64,000 nt of DNA from Flavobacterium indicum GPTSA100-9 = DSM 17447 (GCF_000455605.1 NC_017025.1:2929090-2993089); one strand, 5' to 3'. Counted from the first letter of the stretch, positions 45,492-54,939 are shown. Notes: generated from the sequence alone by a model not told the origin. Translations and numbers: made by a program.

Positions 45492-46421
45492 TTATTTTAC
45501 TGTTATTAAACTATCCTCCCAATCTTTAATCTCAACTCCAAAAACAGCTTTTATCTTTGTTTTATCTAACACACTGTACGCGGGTCTTTTCGCGGGAGTG
45601 GGATAGGCAGAAGTAGGAATAGGTTGTAAATTTATTGAAATGTTATTAATTCTAAATATTTCTTTTGCAAAATCATACCAAGAACATTGTCCTTCGTTGC
45701 TGAAATTGTATATGCCATAGTGAGATGCTGAACTAAATTCAGCATGACAAGAGGTTGTTTCAGCATGATAAAAAGTAATTATTTTTACTAGTACTTCCGC
45801 TAAATCAACTGCATTGGTTGGAGTACCTATTTGATCGGCTACCACTGATAATACTGTTCTTTCAGAAGCCAAACGTAACATGGTTTTCATAAAATTATGA
45901 CCAAATTGTGAATACACCCAAGAAGTTCTGATAATAAAATGCTTTTCCCAAGTAGCTTGAATGGCTTGCTCGCCTTGTAATTTGGTTAATCCGTAAATTC
46001 CTGCTGGAAAAGGCACATCGGTTTCTACTAATCCTTTATTACTTTTTAAGGGTAATCGTAATTGGCTGTCATAATAAGCTATACCGTCCTCAAATTTGGC
46101 ATCGAAAACAAAATCGGTAGAAATATGCAGTAAAACAGTATTGTAACTTTTACAAACTTCAGCAATATGTTGAGCTCCAGTTACATTGATGGCAAACGCT
46201 TTTTCGGGTTCTGATTCGGCTTTATCAACCGCGGTATATGCTGCTGCATTAATACAAAATTGCGGTTGGTGTTTTTCAAAAACGATCTCACAATTCTCTT
46301 TATTAGTAATGTCTAAGTCAGAAGAAGAACAAAACACAAAATCGATGGAAGGATAGTTTCCAGCAATCGATTGAATCGCTTGTCCTAATTGACCATTCGC
46401 GCCTGTAACTAGTACTACCAT
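45492..46421 (-). CDS. rfbD: dTDP-4-dehydrorhamnose reductase, with in-frame repeat insertion
   Basis: A 309-residue enzyme making dTDP-L-rhamnose. From the ATG at 46421: VLVTGANGQLGQAI binds NADPH, STDFVFDAKF and YGLTKLQGE (YxxxK) are the catalytic area, RTSWVYSQFG and FSNEGQCSWYDFA follow. The upstream frame to 46499 overlaps rfbC and is not coding. Residues 218-234, including SCHAEFSSASH, are encoded by a palindromic repeat element and extend a loop before YGIYNF. The stretch KFEDGIAYYDSQLRLPL also looks longer than usual. The start overlaps rfbC by 7 bases. Confidence 0.9.
   Translation of the reverse strand: MVVLVTGANGQLGQAIQSIAGNYPSIDFVFCSSSDLDITNKENCEIVFEKHQPQFCINAAAYTAVDKAESEPEKAFAINVTGAQHIAEVCKSYNTVLLHISTDFVFDAKFEDGIAYYDSQLRLPLKSNKGLVETDVPFPAGIYGLTKLQGEQAIQATWEKHFIIRTSWVYSQFGHNFMKTMLRLASERTVLSVVADQIGTPTNAVDLAEVLVKIITFYHAETTSCHAEFSSASHYGIYNFSNEGQCSWYDFAKEIFRINNISINLQPIPTSAYPTPAKRPAYSVLDKTKIKAVFGVEIKDWEDSLITVK
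45721..45770. repeat. REP-like palindrome inside rfbD
   Basis: GATGCTGAACTAAATTCAGC with ATGACA after it: arms ATGCTGAA and TTCAGCAT (45725-45732 and 45738-45745). A half copy, TTTCAGCATGATA, follows at about 45759. It has the same frame structure as the intergenic copies at 1397 and 55414. Confidence 0.7.
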
Positions 46422-46966
46422 ACTTTTTTTGCGTTTTCTAAAGTGGGTAACTGCTGGTCTTTTTCGGAGATAATCATGTCTTCGATTGGAAACTTCCAAT
46501 CAATAGTTAAAGTGGGATCATTAAACAATACACCGCCTTCACTTGCTGCGTTATAAAAATTATCACATTTATAGAAAAAAGTTGCTGTTTCGCTTAAAAC
46601 CAAAAAACCGTGAGCAAAACCACGAGGTATGTAAAACTGAATTTGGTTATCCCCTGTAAGTAAAGCAGTTTCATGTTGACCATAAGTTGGAGAATTGGGT
46701 CTTAAATCTACTGCAACATCTAATACTTCACCGTTTAATACACGAACTAATTTAGCTTGTGCGTGTGCTCCTGTTTGATAATGTAATCCTCTTAAAACTC
46801 CTTTTGTTGAAAAAGATTGATTGTCTTGAACAAAATGAACCTGTTGTCCGACTCCTTCAGCAAATATTTTTTCATTAAAACTTTCCATGAACGAGCCTCT
46901 CTCATCTCCTATTATTTTGGGTTCTAGGATAAAACATCCTTTAAGTTTGGTTTCCGTAAATTTCAA
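46415..46966 (-). CDS. rfbC: dTDP-4-dehydrorhamnose 3,5-epimerase (TTG start)
   Basis: A 183-residue cupin epimerase. ETKLKGCFILEPKIIGDERG opens the family fold; catalytic His is in GVLRGLHYQTGAHAQ, then KLVRVLNGEVLDVAVDLR and YIPRGFAHGFLVLSETA. The nearest start that fits the family is TTG at 46966, as there is no ATG before residue 26; upstream codons to 46990 are also TTG-led. It follows rfbA after a 68-base gap. Confidence 0.92.
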   Translation of the reverse strand: MKFTETKLKGCFILEPKIIGDERGSFMESFNEKIFAEGVGQQVHFVQDNQSFSTKGVLRGLHYQTGAHAQAKLVRVLNGEVLDVAVDLRPNSPTYGQHETALLTGDNQIQFYIPRGFAHGFLVLSETATFFYKCDNFYNAASEGGVLFNDPTLTIDWKFPIEDMIISEKDQQLPTLENAKKVW

Positions 46967-47034
46967 AGTAAATCTAAATTTCAACTTCAAATTTCAATGT
47001 CAAATAACATGAAACGTGAAACATTAAACAAATT

Positions 47035-47892
47035 TTAAACTAAGCTCATTAAATGTTTACCGTACCCACTTTTTAAAAGAGGTTCGGCTAATTTTTTTAA
47101 TTGCGCTGCGTCGATGAAGCCCATTTTATAAGCCGCTTCTTCAATTGCACCAATTTTTAATCCTTGACGTTCTTCAATTACTTGTACAAATTGGCCTGCT
47201 TGCATTAAGGATTGAAATGTACCGGTATCTAACCAAGCGGTTCCTCTATCTAAAATAGATACTTGTAAATTACCTTGTTCTAAATACGCTTTATTAATAT
47301 CTGTAATTTCTAATTCGCCACGTGGACTTGGTTTTATATTAGCTGCAATTTCAAGTACTTGATTGTCATAAAAATATATTCCAGGAACAGCAAAATTTGA
47401 TTTGGGTTGTAATGGTTTTTCTTCAATGGACAATACTTTTCCAAATTTATCAAACTCAACCACTCCATAGCGCTCTGGATCGTGAACATGGTAGGCATAT
47501 ACAATTCCACCGTTAGGATTGTTATTCGCTTGTAACAATTCCGCTAATCCAGTTCCGTAAAAAATATTGTCTCCTAAAATTAAGGCTACCTTATCATTTC
47601 CTACAAACTCTTTACCGATTATAAATGCCTCAGCTAATCCATTGGGGTGTTCTTGCACAGCGTATTCAAAACGACAACCTAATGAACTTCCATCTCCTAA
47701 TAATTGTCTGAATAACGGTAAATCATGAGGTGTTGAAATAATCAAAATTTCATTAATTCCTGCCCACATCAAAGTTGATAATGGATAATAAATCATCGGT
47801 TTGTCGTAAATAGGCATTAATTGTTTACTTACCGCTAATGTTAAGGGGTGTAAACGTGTTCCTGAGCCGCCGGCTAATATAATTCCTTTCAT
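47035..47892 (-). CDS. rfbA: Glucose-1-phosphate thymidylyltransferase
   Basis: A 285-residue nucleotidyltransferase that makes dTDP-glucose. [20 protein letters not shown] is the signature, [20 protein letters not shown] the substrate block, and [11 protein letters not shown] the metal-binding site; [14 protein letters not shown] is typical near the C-terminal end. Normal length. First step for both the dTDP-rhamnose and the dTDP-Fuc4N routes in this locus. Confidence 0.96.
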   Translation of the reverse strand: MKGIILAGGSGTRLHPLTLAVSKQLMPIYDKPMIYYPLSTLMWAGINEILIISTPHDLPLFRQLLGDGSSLGCRFEYAVQEHPNGLAEAFIIGKEFVGNDKVALILGDNIFYGTGLAELLQANNNPNGGIVYAYHVHDPERYGVVEFDKFGKVLSIEEKPLQPKSNFAVPGIYFYDNQVLEIAANIKPSPRGELEITDINKAYLEQGNLQVSILDRGTAWLDTGTFQSLMQAGQFVQVIEERQGLKIGAIEEAAYKMGFIDAAQLKKLAEPLLKSGYGKHLMSLV

Positions 47893-47944
47893 TTGTTTTT
47901 TGTTTTATTTGTTTCAAGTTAACTAACCTGAAATAAAAATAACT

Positions 47945-48958
47945 TTAAGCCTGAAACTTTTTTAAATACCATTCGATTGTTTTCACAATTCCAGTATCAA
48001 AATTTTCATCAGCCTTCCAGCCTAATTCGTTTTCTATTTTTGTAGCATCGATAGCATAACGTAAATCGTGACCAGGACGATCTTTTACAAAAGTAATTTG
48101 GTCTTTATAACTTCCCGATATTTTGGGTTTCAATGCATCTAATATAGTGCAAACTCGATCTACAATTTGTAAATTATTGCGTTCGTTTCTTCCGCCAATA
48201 TTATAGGTTTCGCCCGATTTACCTGTTTTGAATGCCAACTCAATTCCTTTACAATGATCCAGTACGTATAACCAATCACGCACATTTTTCCCATCGCCGT
48301 AAATTGGAATATTTTCTCCTGTTAATGCTTTACGAATAATGGTAGGAATCAATTTTTCGTTATGTTGTTTAGGGCCATAATTGTTAGAACAATTGGTTGT
48401 AACCACATTCATTCCATAAGTATGAAAATAACTTCTCACAATCATATCTGAACCTGCTTTAGAAGCCGAATAAGGACTATTTGGAGCATAAGGTGTAGTT
48501 TCTTCAAATAAGCCTGTTTCCCCTAAAGTACCGTACACCTCATCTGTAGAAACATGATGAAAACGAGCGTTTGAAAACTCTAATTTATAGTCGTTTGGAC
48601 CATTCATCCATAACTTACGTGCTGTATCTAATAAATTAAATGTACCTAGAACATTAGTTTTAATAAATGCTTCTGGTCCAGAGATGGAATTATCCACATG
48701 ACTTTCAGCAGCAAAATGAATGACATCATGAAATTGATAGTTAGCAAATAAATCCTCTATGAAAGCTCTATCACAAATATCACCATGAACAAATGAATAT
48801 CTAGGATGGTTTTCAACTTCTCTAAGATTTTCTAAGTTTCCTGCATACGTTAAGGCATCTAAATTTACTAGATGATATTCTTCGTTATTTGCAATAAAAA
48901 AGGGAACAAAATTAGACCCAATAAAACCAGCACCGCCGGTTACTAATATATTTTTCAT
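47945..48958 (-). CDS. rfbB: dTDP-glucose 4,6-dehydratase
   Basis: A 337-residue SDR dehydratase. ILVTGGAGFIGSNFVPFF binds NAD, FHHVSTDEVYGTLGE carries the TDE catalytic residues and NSPYSASKAGSDM the YxxxK. HFAAESHVDNSI, NCSNNYGPKQ and GDGKNVRDWLYVLDH are typical. Its product is the shared intermediate of rhamnose and Fuc4N synthesis. It lies 3 bases after the Wzz-like gene. Confidence 0.96.
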   Translation of the reverse strand: MKNILVTGGAGFIGSNFVPFFIANNEEYHLVNLDALTYAGNLENLREVENHPRYSFVHGDICDRAFIEDLFANYQFHDVIHFAAESHVDNSISGPEAFIKTNVLGTFNLLDTARKLWMNGPNDYKLEFSNARFHHVSTDEVYGTLGETGLFEETTPYAPNSPYSASKAGSDMIVRSYFHTYGMNVVTTNCSNNYGPKQHNEKLIPTIIRKALTGENIPIYGDGKNVRDWLYVLDHCKGIELAFKTGKSGETYNIGGRNERNNLQIVDRVCTILDALKPKISGSYKDQITFVKDRPGHDLRYAIDATKIENELGWKADENFDTGIVKTIEWYLKKFQA

Positions 48959-48961
48959 AGT

Positions 48962-49924
48962 TTAACTATTTGCTAATCTGGCTTTTTGCTTTTTATAAAG
49001 TTTAGAAAATGAATAAAATAATAAATAAATAAATATAAGTAATAAAGGTAATATTACTTTCATTTTTAAGAAAATAGGTGTTTTATTTAAATTATTAATA
49101 CTCACATTTTCATCCTTAATTACTTTGTCATAAATATTATCATTTAACTTCAAATATTGTGACTCTTGTATCAATTTATCTTTTTTATCAATTAATTCCG
49201 CTACACTACTTTTCTCAGAAATTGTAATGCTTGAATTTGAATTATTTTTTGATAAAACTTGAATAATTCCATCTATTTGCTTAATCAAGGAATCGTTTAA
49301 AGCAATTTTTTCTTTAACATTCTCTTGATTAGTTTCTTTTTGTTTTAGGAAAAATAAGGAGTTGTTAAGATATTTTAAGAAAGGATCAACCAATTGTTCT
49401 CTTTTAAATTTACCTTTAGTTGTAATGATAATATTTTGTAAATAATATTGTTTACTTGTCAATTCGTCTTTTAAAATTTTGTCTATATCCCCGTCTTCAG
49501 CCATTAATTTTATCAACTCTAAATTCTGAGGTCCTCTCTCTCTATCAGTAATAAAATTATATATCTGCTGTGTAGCTTCAACTTCAAATGATAGTATATT
49601 TTTACTGTTTTTTACACCAATAGAATTGAAAAATAACGTGTCTTTTTCGGCTAACTTTTTATCTAAAAAGTCAATTTGATTGTACAAATAATCATTACTA
49701 CCAAAATTTGGAATTACTGCTATAGTGTGGGAATAAGTCTTTCCTTTATCTAGAAAATAACCTCCAATTACTCCAAGAATAAATAAACTAATTATAACTA
49801 CTTTTTTTTCAATAATAAAGAATAAAAAATCAAAACATTTATTGATAATTTTATTGAAAAAGTTTTTAATTCCTTGACCTATTTGGGTTAAATCTAACTC
49901 TTGGTCTTGAATGTTATTTGACAT
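48962..49924 (-). CDS. Wzz-like chain-length regulator candidate
   Basis: A 320-residue protein with the Wzz layout: short cytoplasmic start, membrane helix (about 43-62, VVIISLFILGVIGGYFL), a 220-residue periplasmic part with predicted coiled-coil (QKETNQENVKEKIALNDSLI and SSVAELIDKKDKLIQES), and a second helix near the end (KMKVILPLLLIFIYLLFY). No kinase domain. The sequence match to Wzz is weak, but position before rfbBACD and topology both fit. Confidence 0.68.
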   Translation of the reverse strand: MSNNIQDQELDLTQIGQGIKNFFNKIINKCFDFLFFIIEKKVVIISLFILGVIGGYFLDKGKTYSHTIAVIPNFGSNDYLYNQIDFLDKKLAEKDTLFFNSIGVKNSKNILSFEVEATQQIYNFITDRERGPQNLELIKLMAEDGDIDKILKDELTSKQYYLQNIIITTKGKFKREQLVDPFLKYLNNSLFFLKQKETNQENVKEKIALNDSLIKQIDGIIQVLSKNNSNSSITISEKSSVAELIDKKDKLIQESQYLKLNDNIYDKVIKDENVSINNLNKTPIFLKMKVILPLLLIFIYLLFYSFSKLYKKQKARLANS

Positions 49925-49933
49925 ATACTTAAA

Positions 49934-51619
49934 TTATTTGACTTTAAAAATTTGTTCTAAAATTTTAATGGTGATTAGATAGGTCGGTTTTACTCCAGTT
50001 GTTCCTAATCCACCAGAAGCTAAAGTACTTCCTGTTTCTAATGGGTTATCAGAAGCGTAATACGCGTATCTTACTTTTACATTTGGATTAATACTTTTTC
50101 TAATTTTAGAAGCAGATTGAATTGCTTTTTGATAATACGCTCCTTCCATTTCTAATCCAATAGCACCCCACGTTGATTCATGGAAAAACTTCAATAAATC
50201 TTTATTTTGAAGAGAAGTTCCTAATACGGTAATCATTGGACCTGCATAAACGGGTATACCATTTCCTTCAAATAGTTCTTTTGTAAGTTCGTTATCAAAT
50301 GGATAGTTGTCGGCAGTTCCTTCATTCACATGTGCGTTTGGAATCATGATATCGCCTTTTCCTCCTTCTAATATTCCAGCTTTACCCATGATTGAAACCG
50401 ATTCTACATTTAAGAAATATTTTTCTTTTTTCACTTTATACGGTTTCAATAACTCATCAATAGTTTCAAAAGCTTGCTCACCAAAAGCATAATCCATTAC
50501 AATTAAAACGGGTTTTTCTTTAACCGTTGCCGTTGGAAATGCTGTTTTTTTCCAATCAAATTTTGCCGAATCAAAGATTTGAACATCGATATTTGTTCCC
50601 GAAGTATCTGGAATTGAAATCATTCCATGCTGTAAGGCAAATTCTTCTACTTTTTTACGCAATTCTTTGTTCCCTGAAGCACTTAAATCTTCATAAATTT
50701 CATACTCTGCTTTTCCTTTGTATTTCGTACCAAGAACCGCTGGAGCAAAAACCGAATTCATTACACTATGCATATTAGCACTTATGATATGAATTGGTCG
50801 GTCTATTAATTGATTTTTATCTAATGTTTCTTTAATGGTGTTTGCCCAAATTTCTCCATATATATGATGTCCTAAACGTTCTCTTAATATGGGACTAAAC
50901 GTAATTGTTCGTTTGTTATTGTCTACGACTTCTTCAATAGCAATTTTACCTAACCAATAAATGATTTGTAAAAATCGATCTGGTGCATCTGCGGTGGCAA
51001 AACCATCATAAATATCTTGAACCTCTGCAAATGTTCTTCCCAACACATTTGAGGCATGAGACATTGCAATCTCACGCTCAATTTGAGTTAATTTTTTTGA
51101 TTGTAAAGCGTATTGCTCTAGTTTTTCCCAGTCTCTTGACACTTTACCTTCATCATCAATTAAAACACGGTCTTTAATTTTATGTGATTCAATGAAAATA
51201 AATGTTAAGTGAGTCAAAATATCGTAAATGTCCGAACGACCACGTGTGATTTCCACATTCATTTGTTCGTCATCAATACGGTAACAATTTCTTCTTCTTT
51301 TTGGAGGAACGATAGCTTTAAAATGAGAATTAGCATATCCTTCATCCGAAGTTAAGTTGATGTAACGACACTGCTCAATTCCTACAGGTAAACGTTCTAT
51401 AACGTATAATAATCCATTTAATTCTACCTTTTCTTCTGCAATAGAACCGTAAATTTCAGGTCGTAAGGATAATAAAGCTTCACGTAAGGTTTCTCCAGAA
51501 ACTCCCATAGGTTTATAGAAACCTCTGTTAAACAAGTGACGCATGGTAATGTACAGTCGTTCGATAGCTGCCGACGACTCTTGCGCTCGTGAGCGCGAAA
51601 TGTTTTTAATGTCCTTCAT
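49934..51619 (-). CDS. DUF6909 family protein with nucleoside-phosphorylase-like C-terminus
   Basis: A 561-residue soluble protein. Residues 1-330 are mainly helical with no domain I know. From about 365 several parts recall the nucleoside phosphorylase-I fold: VLIVMDYAFGEQAFETIDE, SIMGKAGILEGGKGDIMIPN, PVYAGPMITVLGT and GAIGLEMEGAYYQKAI, where EMEGA stands at the place of the EMEAA ribose-binding motif, and RYAYYASDNPLETG. DUF6909 is my reading of a conserved flavobacterial family. It has its own promoter and is probably unrelated to the glycan locus. Confidence 0.7.
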   Translation of the reverse strand: MKDIKNISRSRAQESSAAIERLYITMRHLFNRGFYKPMGVSGETLREALLSLRPEIYGSIAEEKVELNGLLYVIERLPVGIEQCRYINLTSDEGYANSHFKAIVPPKRRRNCYRIDDEQMNVEITRGRSDIYDILTHLTFIFIESHKIKDRVLIDDEGKVSRDWEKLEQYALQSKKLTQIEREIAMSHASNVLGRTFAEVQDIYDGFATADAPDRFLQIIYWLGKIAIEEVVDNNKRTITFSPILRERLGHHIYGEIWANTIKETLDKNQLIDRPIHIISANMHSVMNSVFAPAVLGTKYKGKAEYEIYEDLSASGNKELRKKVEEFALQHGMISIPDTSGTNIDVQIFDSAKFDWKKTAFPTATVKEKPVLIVMDYAFGEQAFETIDELLKPYKVKKEKYFLNVESVSIMGKAGILEGGKGDIMIPNAHVNEGTADNYPFDNELTKELFEGNGIPVYAGPMITVLGTSLQNKDLLKFFHESTWGAIGLEMEGAYYQKAIQSASKIRKSINPNVKVRYAYYASDNPLETGSTLASGGLGTTGVKPTYLITIKILEQIFKVK

Positions 51620-51643
51620 TAATTTTATCTTTTATCTAACCTG

Positions 51644-51651
51644 CAAATATA
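51644..51651 (-). promoter_or_regulatory. DUF6909 promoter -7 element
   Basis: TATATTTG followed by C on the minus strand, 24 bases before the ATG at 51619. Confidence 0.6.
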
Positions 51652-51663
51652 CTATTTTTAATA

Positions 51664-52563
51664 TTAGTTGGTCAATGTGATTTTTACTGATGGTGTTAGA
51701 ATTTTTTCATGATATTTTTTTAGTAACAACATTTCGTAACTATTTGGTTTTTCAATAATGACTTTTTTAGCTTTTTCCCAATTATTAAATTTTCTATAAT
51801 AAACTATAAATTGATTTGATGGTACTAAAGAAATTTCAGGTTCGTAACTCATGCTTTTAAAAGTTTTTTTCTCTCCATTTGGCATTCTTCCAGTAGTTTC
51901 AAAATAATATTTGTTTTCTTCAATTAAAAGATTTTCAAAACAAATAAATAAACCTTCATCGGGAATTAAAATATCTTTATTTGATAAATCTAATAGATTA
52001 CTTCTACCTCCTTTTTTTACTTCAATAATTGTATCATGAACTATTTCATTCTGTTCAATGGAATTAAATTTAGAATTATTTAAAAATGAAATTTTTAATT
52101 TTGCCTTTTCAATGTTTGAATCGGTGTGAAATTTTATTTTTTTTAAAAAATTACAATTTTTATTTAAAGAATCTTTTTTTAATAAAATAGCACAACCATG
52201 ATTATTGTTATGATATCTAAAACCATAGGATTCAAAAATGTCAATTTCCTTTTCTATTTTTTGTTTTTCTCTCTTAATTATTACTTCTTTTATCTGATTT
52301 TCTATTGGAATTAATTTTATTTCCATATTATCTGATAATTCACAAGATTTTGACTGATATCCGAATAGTTGAAATATAGCTTTACCCTTAATGTTTTCAT
52401 CCAATACAAAATTCCCTTTACTATCTGAATTAAAAACCTTATTATTTGATGCATAAATATTTACAAAAGGAATTGGCTCTTTCGTTATACTATCTTTTAC
52501 AACACCTTTTATTTGGGCACTCAATGCTGTTGAGAATAGAAAAAATAAAATTATTTTATTCAT
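51664..52563 (-). CDS. Secreted carboxypeptidase-regulatory-like domain protein
   Basis: A 299-residue protein with a signal peptide (MNKIILFFLFSTALSAQ, cut near SA/Q). The first ~75 residues after it form a CarboxypepD_reg-like beta-sandwich (IKGVVKDSITKEPIPFVNIY, FNSDSKGNFVLDE, the pattern seen at the start of SusC/TonB proteins). The rest, from about 110, contains beta strands (KIKFHTDSNIEKAKLKISFL, EGLFICFENLLIEENKYYF) but no barrel end or plug. Function unknown. It is 10 bases after GH3. Confidence 0.75.
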   Translation of the reverse strand: MNKIILFFLFSTALSAQIKGVVKDSITKEPIPFVNIYASNNKVFNSDSKGNFVLDENIKGKAIFQLFGYQSKSCELSDNMEIKLIPIENQIKEVIIKREKQKIEKEIDIFESYGFRYHNNNHGCAILLKKDSLNKNCNFLKKIKFHTDSNIEKAKLKISFLNNSKFNSIEQNEIVHDTIIEVKKGGRSNLLDLSNKDILIPDEGLFICFENLLIEENKYYFETTGRMPNGEKKTFKSMSYEPEISLVPSNQFIVYYRKFNNWEKAKKVIIEKPNSYEMLLLKKYHEKILTPSVKITLTN

Positions 52564-52573
52564 AGATGTTTAA

Positions 52574-54061
52574 TTAAATATTATGAAACCAATCGGCTAT
52601 TTTTCTATCATTGCTTAATCTTGGCAACTTATTTTGTCCGCCTAATTTTCCTATCGATTTCATATAGTCTTGAAATCCATTTTTGGTCACTTTTGTTATG
52701 ACGATAGTTCGCAACACATGACCTTTTATTAAATCGTCGTAATACACATTTTGTTGTCGCATTTCCAAATCAATTTTTTGTGCGAAAGCTTCCAAATCTT
52801 CTGGTTCATGATCAAATTCTATCAACCATTCGTGATACGGCAAACCTGAAATCGGATTGATTTGCGGCGCTACCGTAAATTCATTCACACTAATATTCGT
52901 TCCTGAAAGGGCATTTTGCAAAGCAGTCTCCACTTCTTTTCCGATAACATGTTCACCAAAAGCCGAAATATAATGTTTGATTCTTCCGGTAACCACAACA
53001 CGATACGGTTTCGTAGAAGTAAACGCAATGGTATCGCCAATATTGTATGCCCAAAGTCCGGCATTGGTGGAAATAATCAACACATAATTCACCCCAACTT
53101 CCACTTCTTTGATTGTGAGACGTTTAGGGTTTTCAGTAAAAAATTCATCCGCTTTGATAAACTCATAAAAAATACCTGAGTTTAAAAGCAATAACATGCC
53201 TTTTTCTTTTTGAGAATCTTGGTAAGCAAAAAATCCTTCTGAAGCAGGAAATAATTCAATGGAATCTACTTTTCTTCCAATTAAATTTTCAAATTTGGCA
53301 CGATAGGGTTCGTAATTCACGCCGCCATAAATAAACAAATTGAAATTTTTAAACAAGTCGCCAACGGGTTGTTGGGCTTTATCTTTTAATTTTTCAAAAT
53401 ACATTTGCACCCAAGAAGGAATTCCTGAAATAACGGTCATGTTTTGATGATAAGTTTCTTCAACTATGGCGTCGACTTTGGTTTCCCAATCCTCAATACA
53501 ATTGGTTTCCCAACTTGGTAACCGGTTTTTTTGTAAATAGTTAGGAACAAAATGGGCTACAATACCCGAAAGGCGCCCTAATTTAATTCCGTTTTTCTCT
53601 GTTAACTCCGGACTTCCTTGTAAAAAGATCATTTTACCATCTACAAAGTCTGTTTTTCCCGTTTCATGTATATAATTCAAAATTGCGTTTCGAGCCGCTT
53701 CAATATGATACGGCATGGATTCCTTTGTAAGAGGAATGTATTTAGCACCTGAAGTGGTCCCTGAAGTTTTGGCAAAATATAATGGTTTTCCTGGCCACAA
53801 AATATTTTCTTCGCCTTTAACAACTTGGTCTACATAGCATTTTAGTCCTTCATAATCGCGCACCGGTACCTGATTTACAAAATCTTCATGAGTTAAAACA
53901 GTATCAAATTTGTGATCAATTCCAAATTGAGTAGTTGAAGCTTTTTGAAGTAAATCTTTAAAAACTTGGTCTTGAGCAGCCACTGGATTTTGAATCCATT
54001 TTTGATTTTTCTGGTGAATATAACGAGCAAATACTTTTGCGGCCAAACCTTTTATTGACAT
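52574..54061 (-). CDS. GH3 family protein
   Basis: A 495-residue member of the GH3 (auxin-responsive promoter) family, adenylate-forming enzymes that in plants conjugate amino acids to acyl acids. The ATP motif is in YFAKTSGTTSGAKYIPLT; SIELFPASEGFFAYQ, YVLIISTNAGLWAYNIGDTI and VVTGRIKHYISAFGEHV are other family blocks. Bacteroidota carry it widely with no known substrate. Its start is 3 bases after the LytM gene's stop, implying one transcript. Confidence 0.88.
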   Translation of the reverse strand: MSIKGLAAKVFARYIHQKNQKWIQNPVAAQDQVFKDLLQKASTTQFGIDHKFDTVLTHEDFVNQVPVRDYEGLKCYVDQVVKGEENILWPGKPLYFAKTSGTTSGAKYIPLTKESMPYHIEAARNAILNYIHETGKTDFVDGKMIFLQGSPELTEKNGIKLGRLSGIVAHFVPNYLQKNRLPSWETNCIEDWETKVDAIVEETYHQNMTVISGIPSWVQMYFEKLKDKAQQPVGDLFKNFNLFIYGGVNYEPYRAKFENLIGRKVDSIELFPASEGFFAYQDSQKEKGMLLLLNSGIFYEFIKADEFFTENPKRLTIKEVEVGVNYVLIISTNAGLWAYNIGDTIAFTSTKPYRVVVTGRIKHYISAFGEHVIGKEVETALQNALSGTNISVNEFTVAPQINPISGLPYHEWLIEFDHEPEDLEAFAQKIDLEMRQQNVYYDDLIKGHVLRTIVITKVTKNGFQDYMKSIGKLGGQNKLPRLSNDRKIADWFHNI

Positions 54062-54064
54062 AGT

Positions 54065-54922
54065 TTATTGAAAATTTATATATTGAGTTGGATCGATTGG
54101 AATACCGTTTTTCCAAAGTTCGAAGTGTAACGTTTTTTTAGAAGCATCATCACCAAAAATAGCTAAAACTTCTCCCGATTTAACGGAGTTTCCAGCATTT
54201 TTAGTAGTAGAGGCTAAATTTTTGTATACCGAAATGATATCATCCGCATGACGCACCAATAACACGTAACCATTTGCTGGGGTCCAATCTGCAAACAAAA
54301 CCGTACCAGGAGCAATTGTTTTCACTGAAGTTCCTTTTGCAATAGCTAAATCTACACCCAAATTTTTAGTAGCTAAATTGTATTTTTTAACAATTTTACC
54401 ATTAACCGGTGCAAACAACACATAACTTACTTTAGGTTGTGCTTGGTCAAAAACATTGTACTTATCGTCTTTTTCTACTTGCTTTTTTAATTCTTTTTCT
54501 TTTTCGGAAACTGATAAATCAACCTTTTTTAAGGTGTCTTCCATAATCTTAATCGAATCTCTGTTCAATTGAGCATATTCTAAATCGCCTTTTAAAACCG
54601 CTTGAATCGCATTAAGATATTGATTGTTTTCAGTAACAATTCGTTGTAAAGAATCTGATTTTATTGTTAATGCTGTAGCTTGTCTTTTTAATTCGGTTGA
54701 AGCATACCCGGGAATATATTCCCTTAATGGGGTGAATGCAATAATGAAAGTAGTTATAAAAATGATTAATATAGCTCCTAATGAAGCCACAACGAAAATA
54801 TTCATTAAGGTTAATTTCCAAGAAAAAGTTTCGGCCAACGTATCTTCATTAAAAATAATGAAACGTCTTTTGCTAAATAATTTACGTTTAAAACTTTGAA
54901 ACTTTAATCTTTTCTCAGACAT
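54065..54922 (-). CDS. Membrane-anchored LytM (M23) protein with degenerate metal site
   Basis: A 285-residue protein: basic cytoplasmic start, one membrane helix (about 40-63), a coiled-coil stretch (about 75-155) and a C-terminal LytM/M23 domain (from 165). The zinc ligands seem lost: the first His of HxGxD is Asn187 (NLGVDLA, Asp191 kept), the usual YxHL is YKNL, and HxH is TLHF (Thr264, His266). Such degenerate LytM proteins (EnvC, NlpD) activate amidases rather than cut peptidoglycan. Promoter TATATTTG upstream; GH3 follows by 3 bases. Confidence 0.85.
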   Translation of the reverse strand: MSEKRLKFQSFKRKLFSKRRFIIFNEDTLAETFSWKLTLMNIFVVASLGAILIIFITTFIIAFTPLREYIPGYASTELKRQATALTIKSDSLQRIVTENNQYLNAIQAVLKGDLEYAQLNRDSIKIMEDTLKKVDLSVSEKEKELKKQVEKDDKYNVFDQAQPKVSYVLFAPVNGKIVKKYNLATKNLGVDLAIAKGTSVKTIAPGTVLFADWTPANGYVLLVRHADDIISVYKNLASTTKNAGNSVKSGEVLAIFGDDASKKTLHFELWKNGIPIDPTQYINFQ

Positions 54923-54939
54923 GTTGTCTACTTTTTATA

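Noticed and set aside
46422..46499. Longer N-terminus for RfbD
   Set aside because: It would overlap rfbC by 85 bases and precede the conserved NADPH motif with an unrelated basic stretch; the ATG at 46421 fits the family.
46967..47034. TTTCAA-rich tract upstream of rfbC as a remnant of another IVP cassette
   Set aside because: Similarity to the IVP flanks is low and explained by base composition; no paired repeat is seen.
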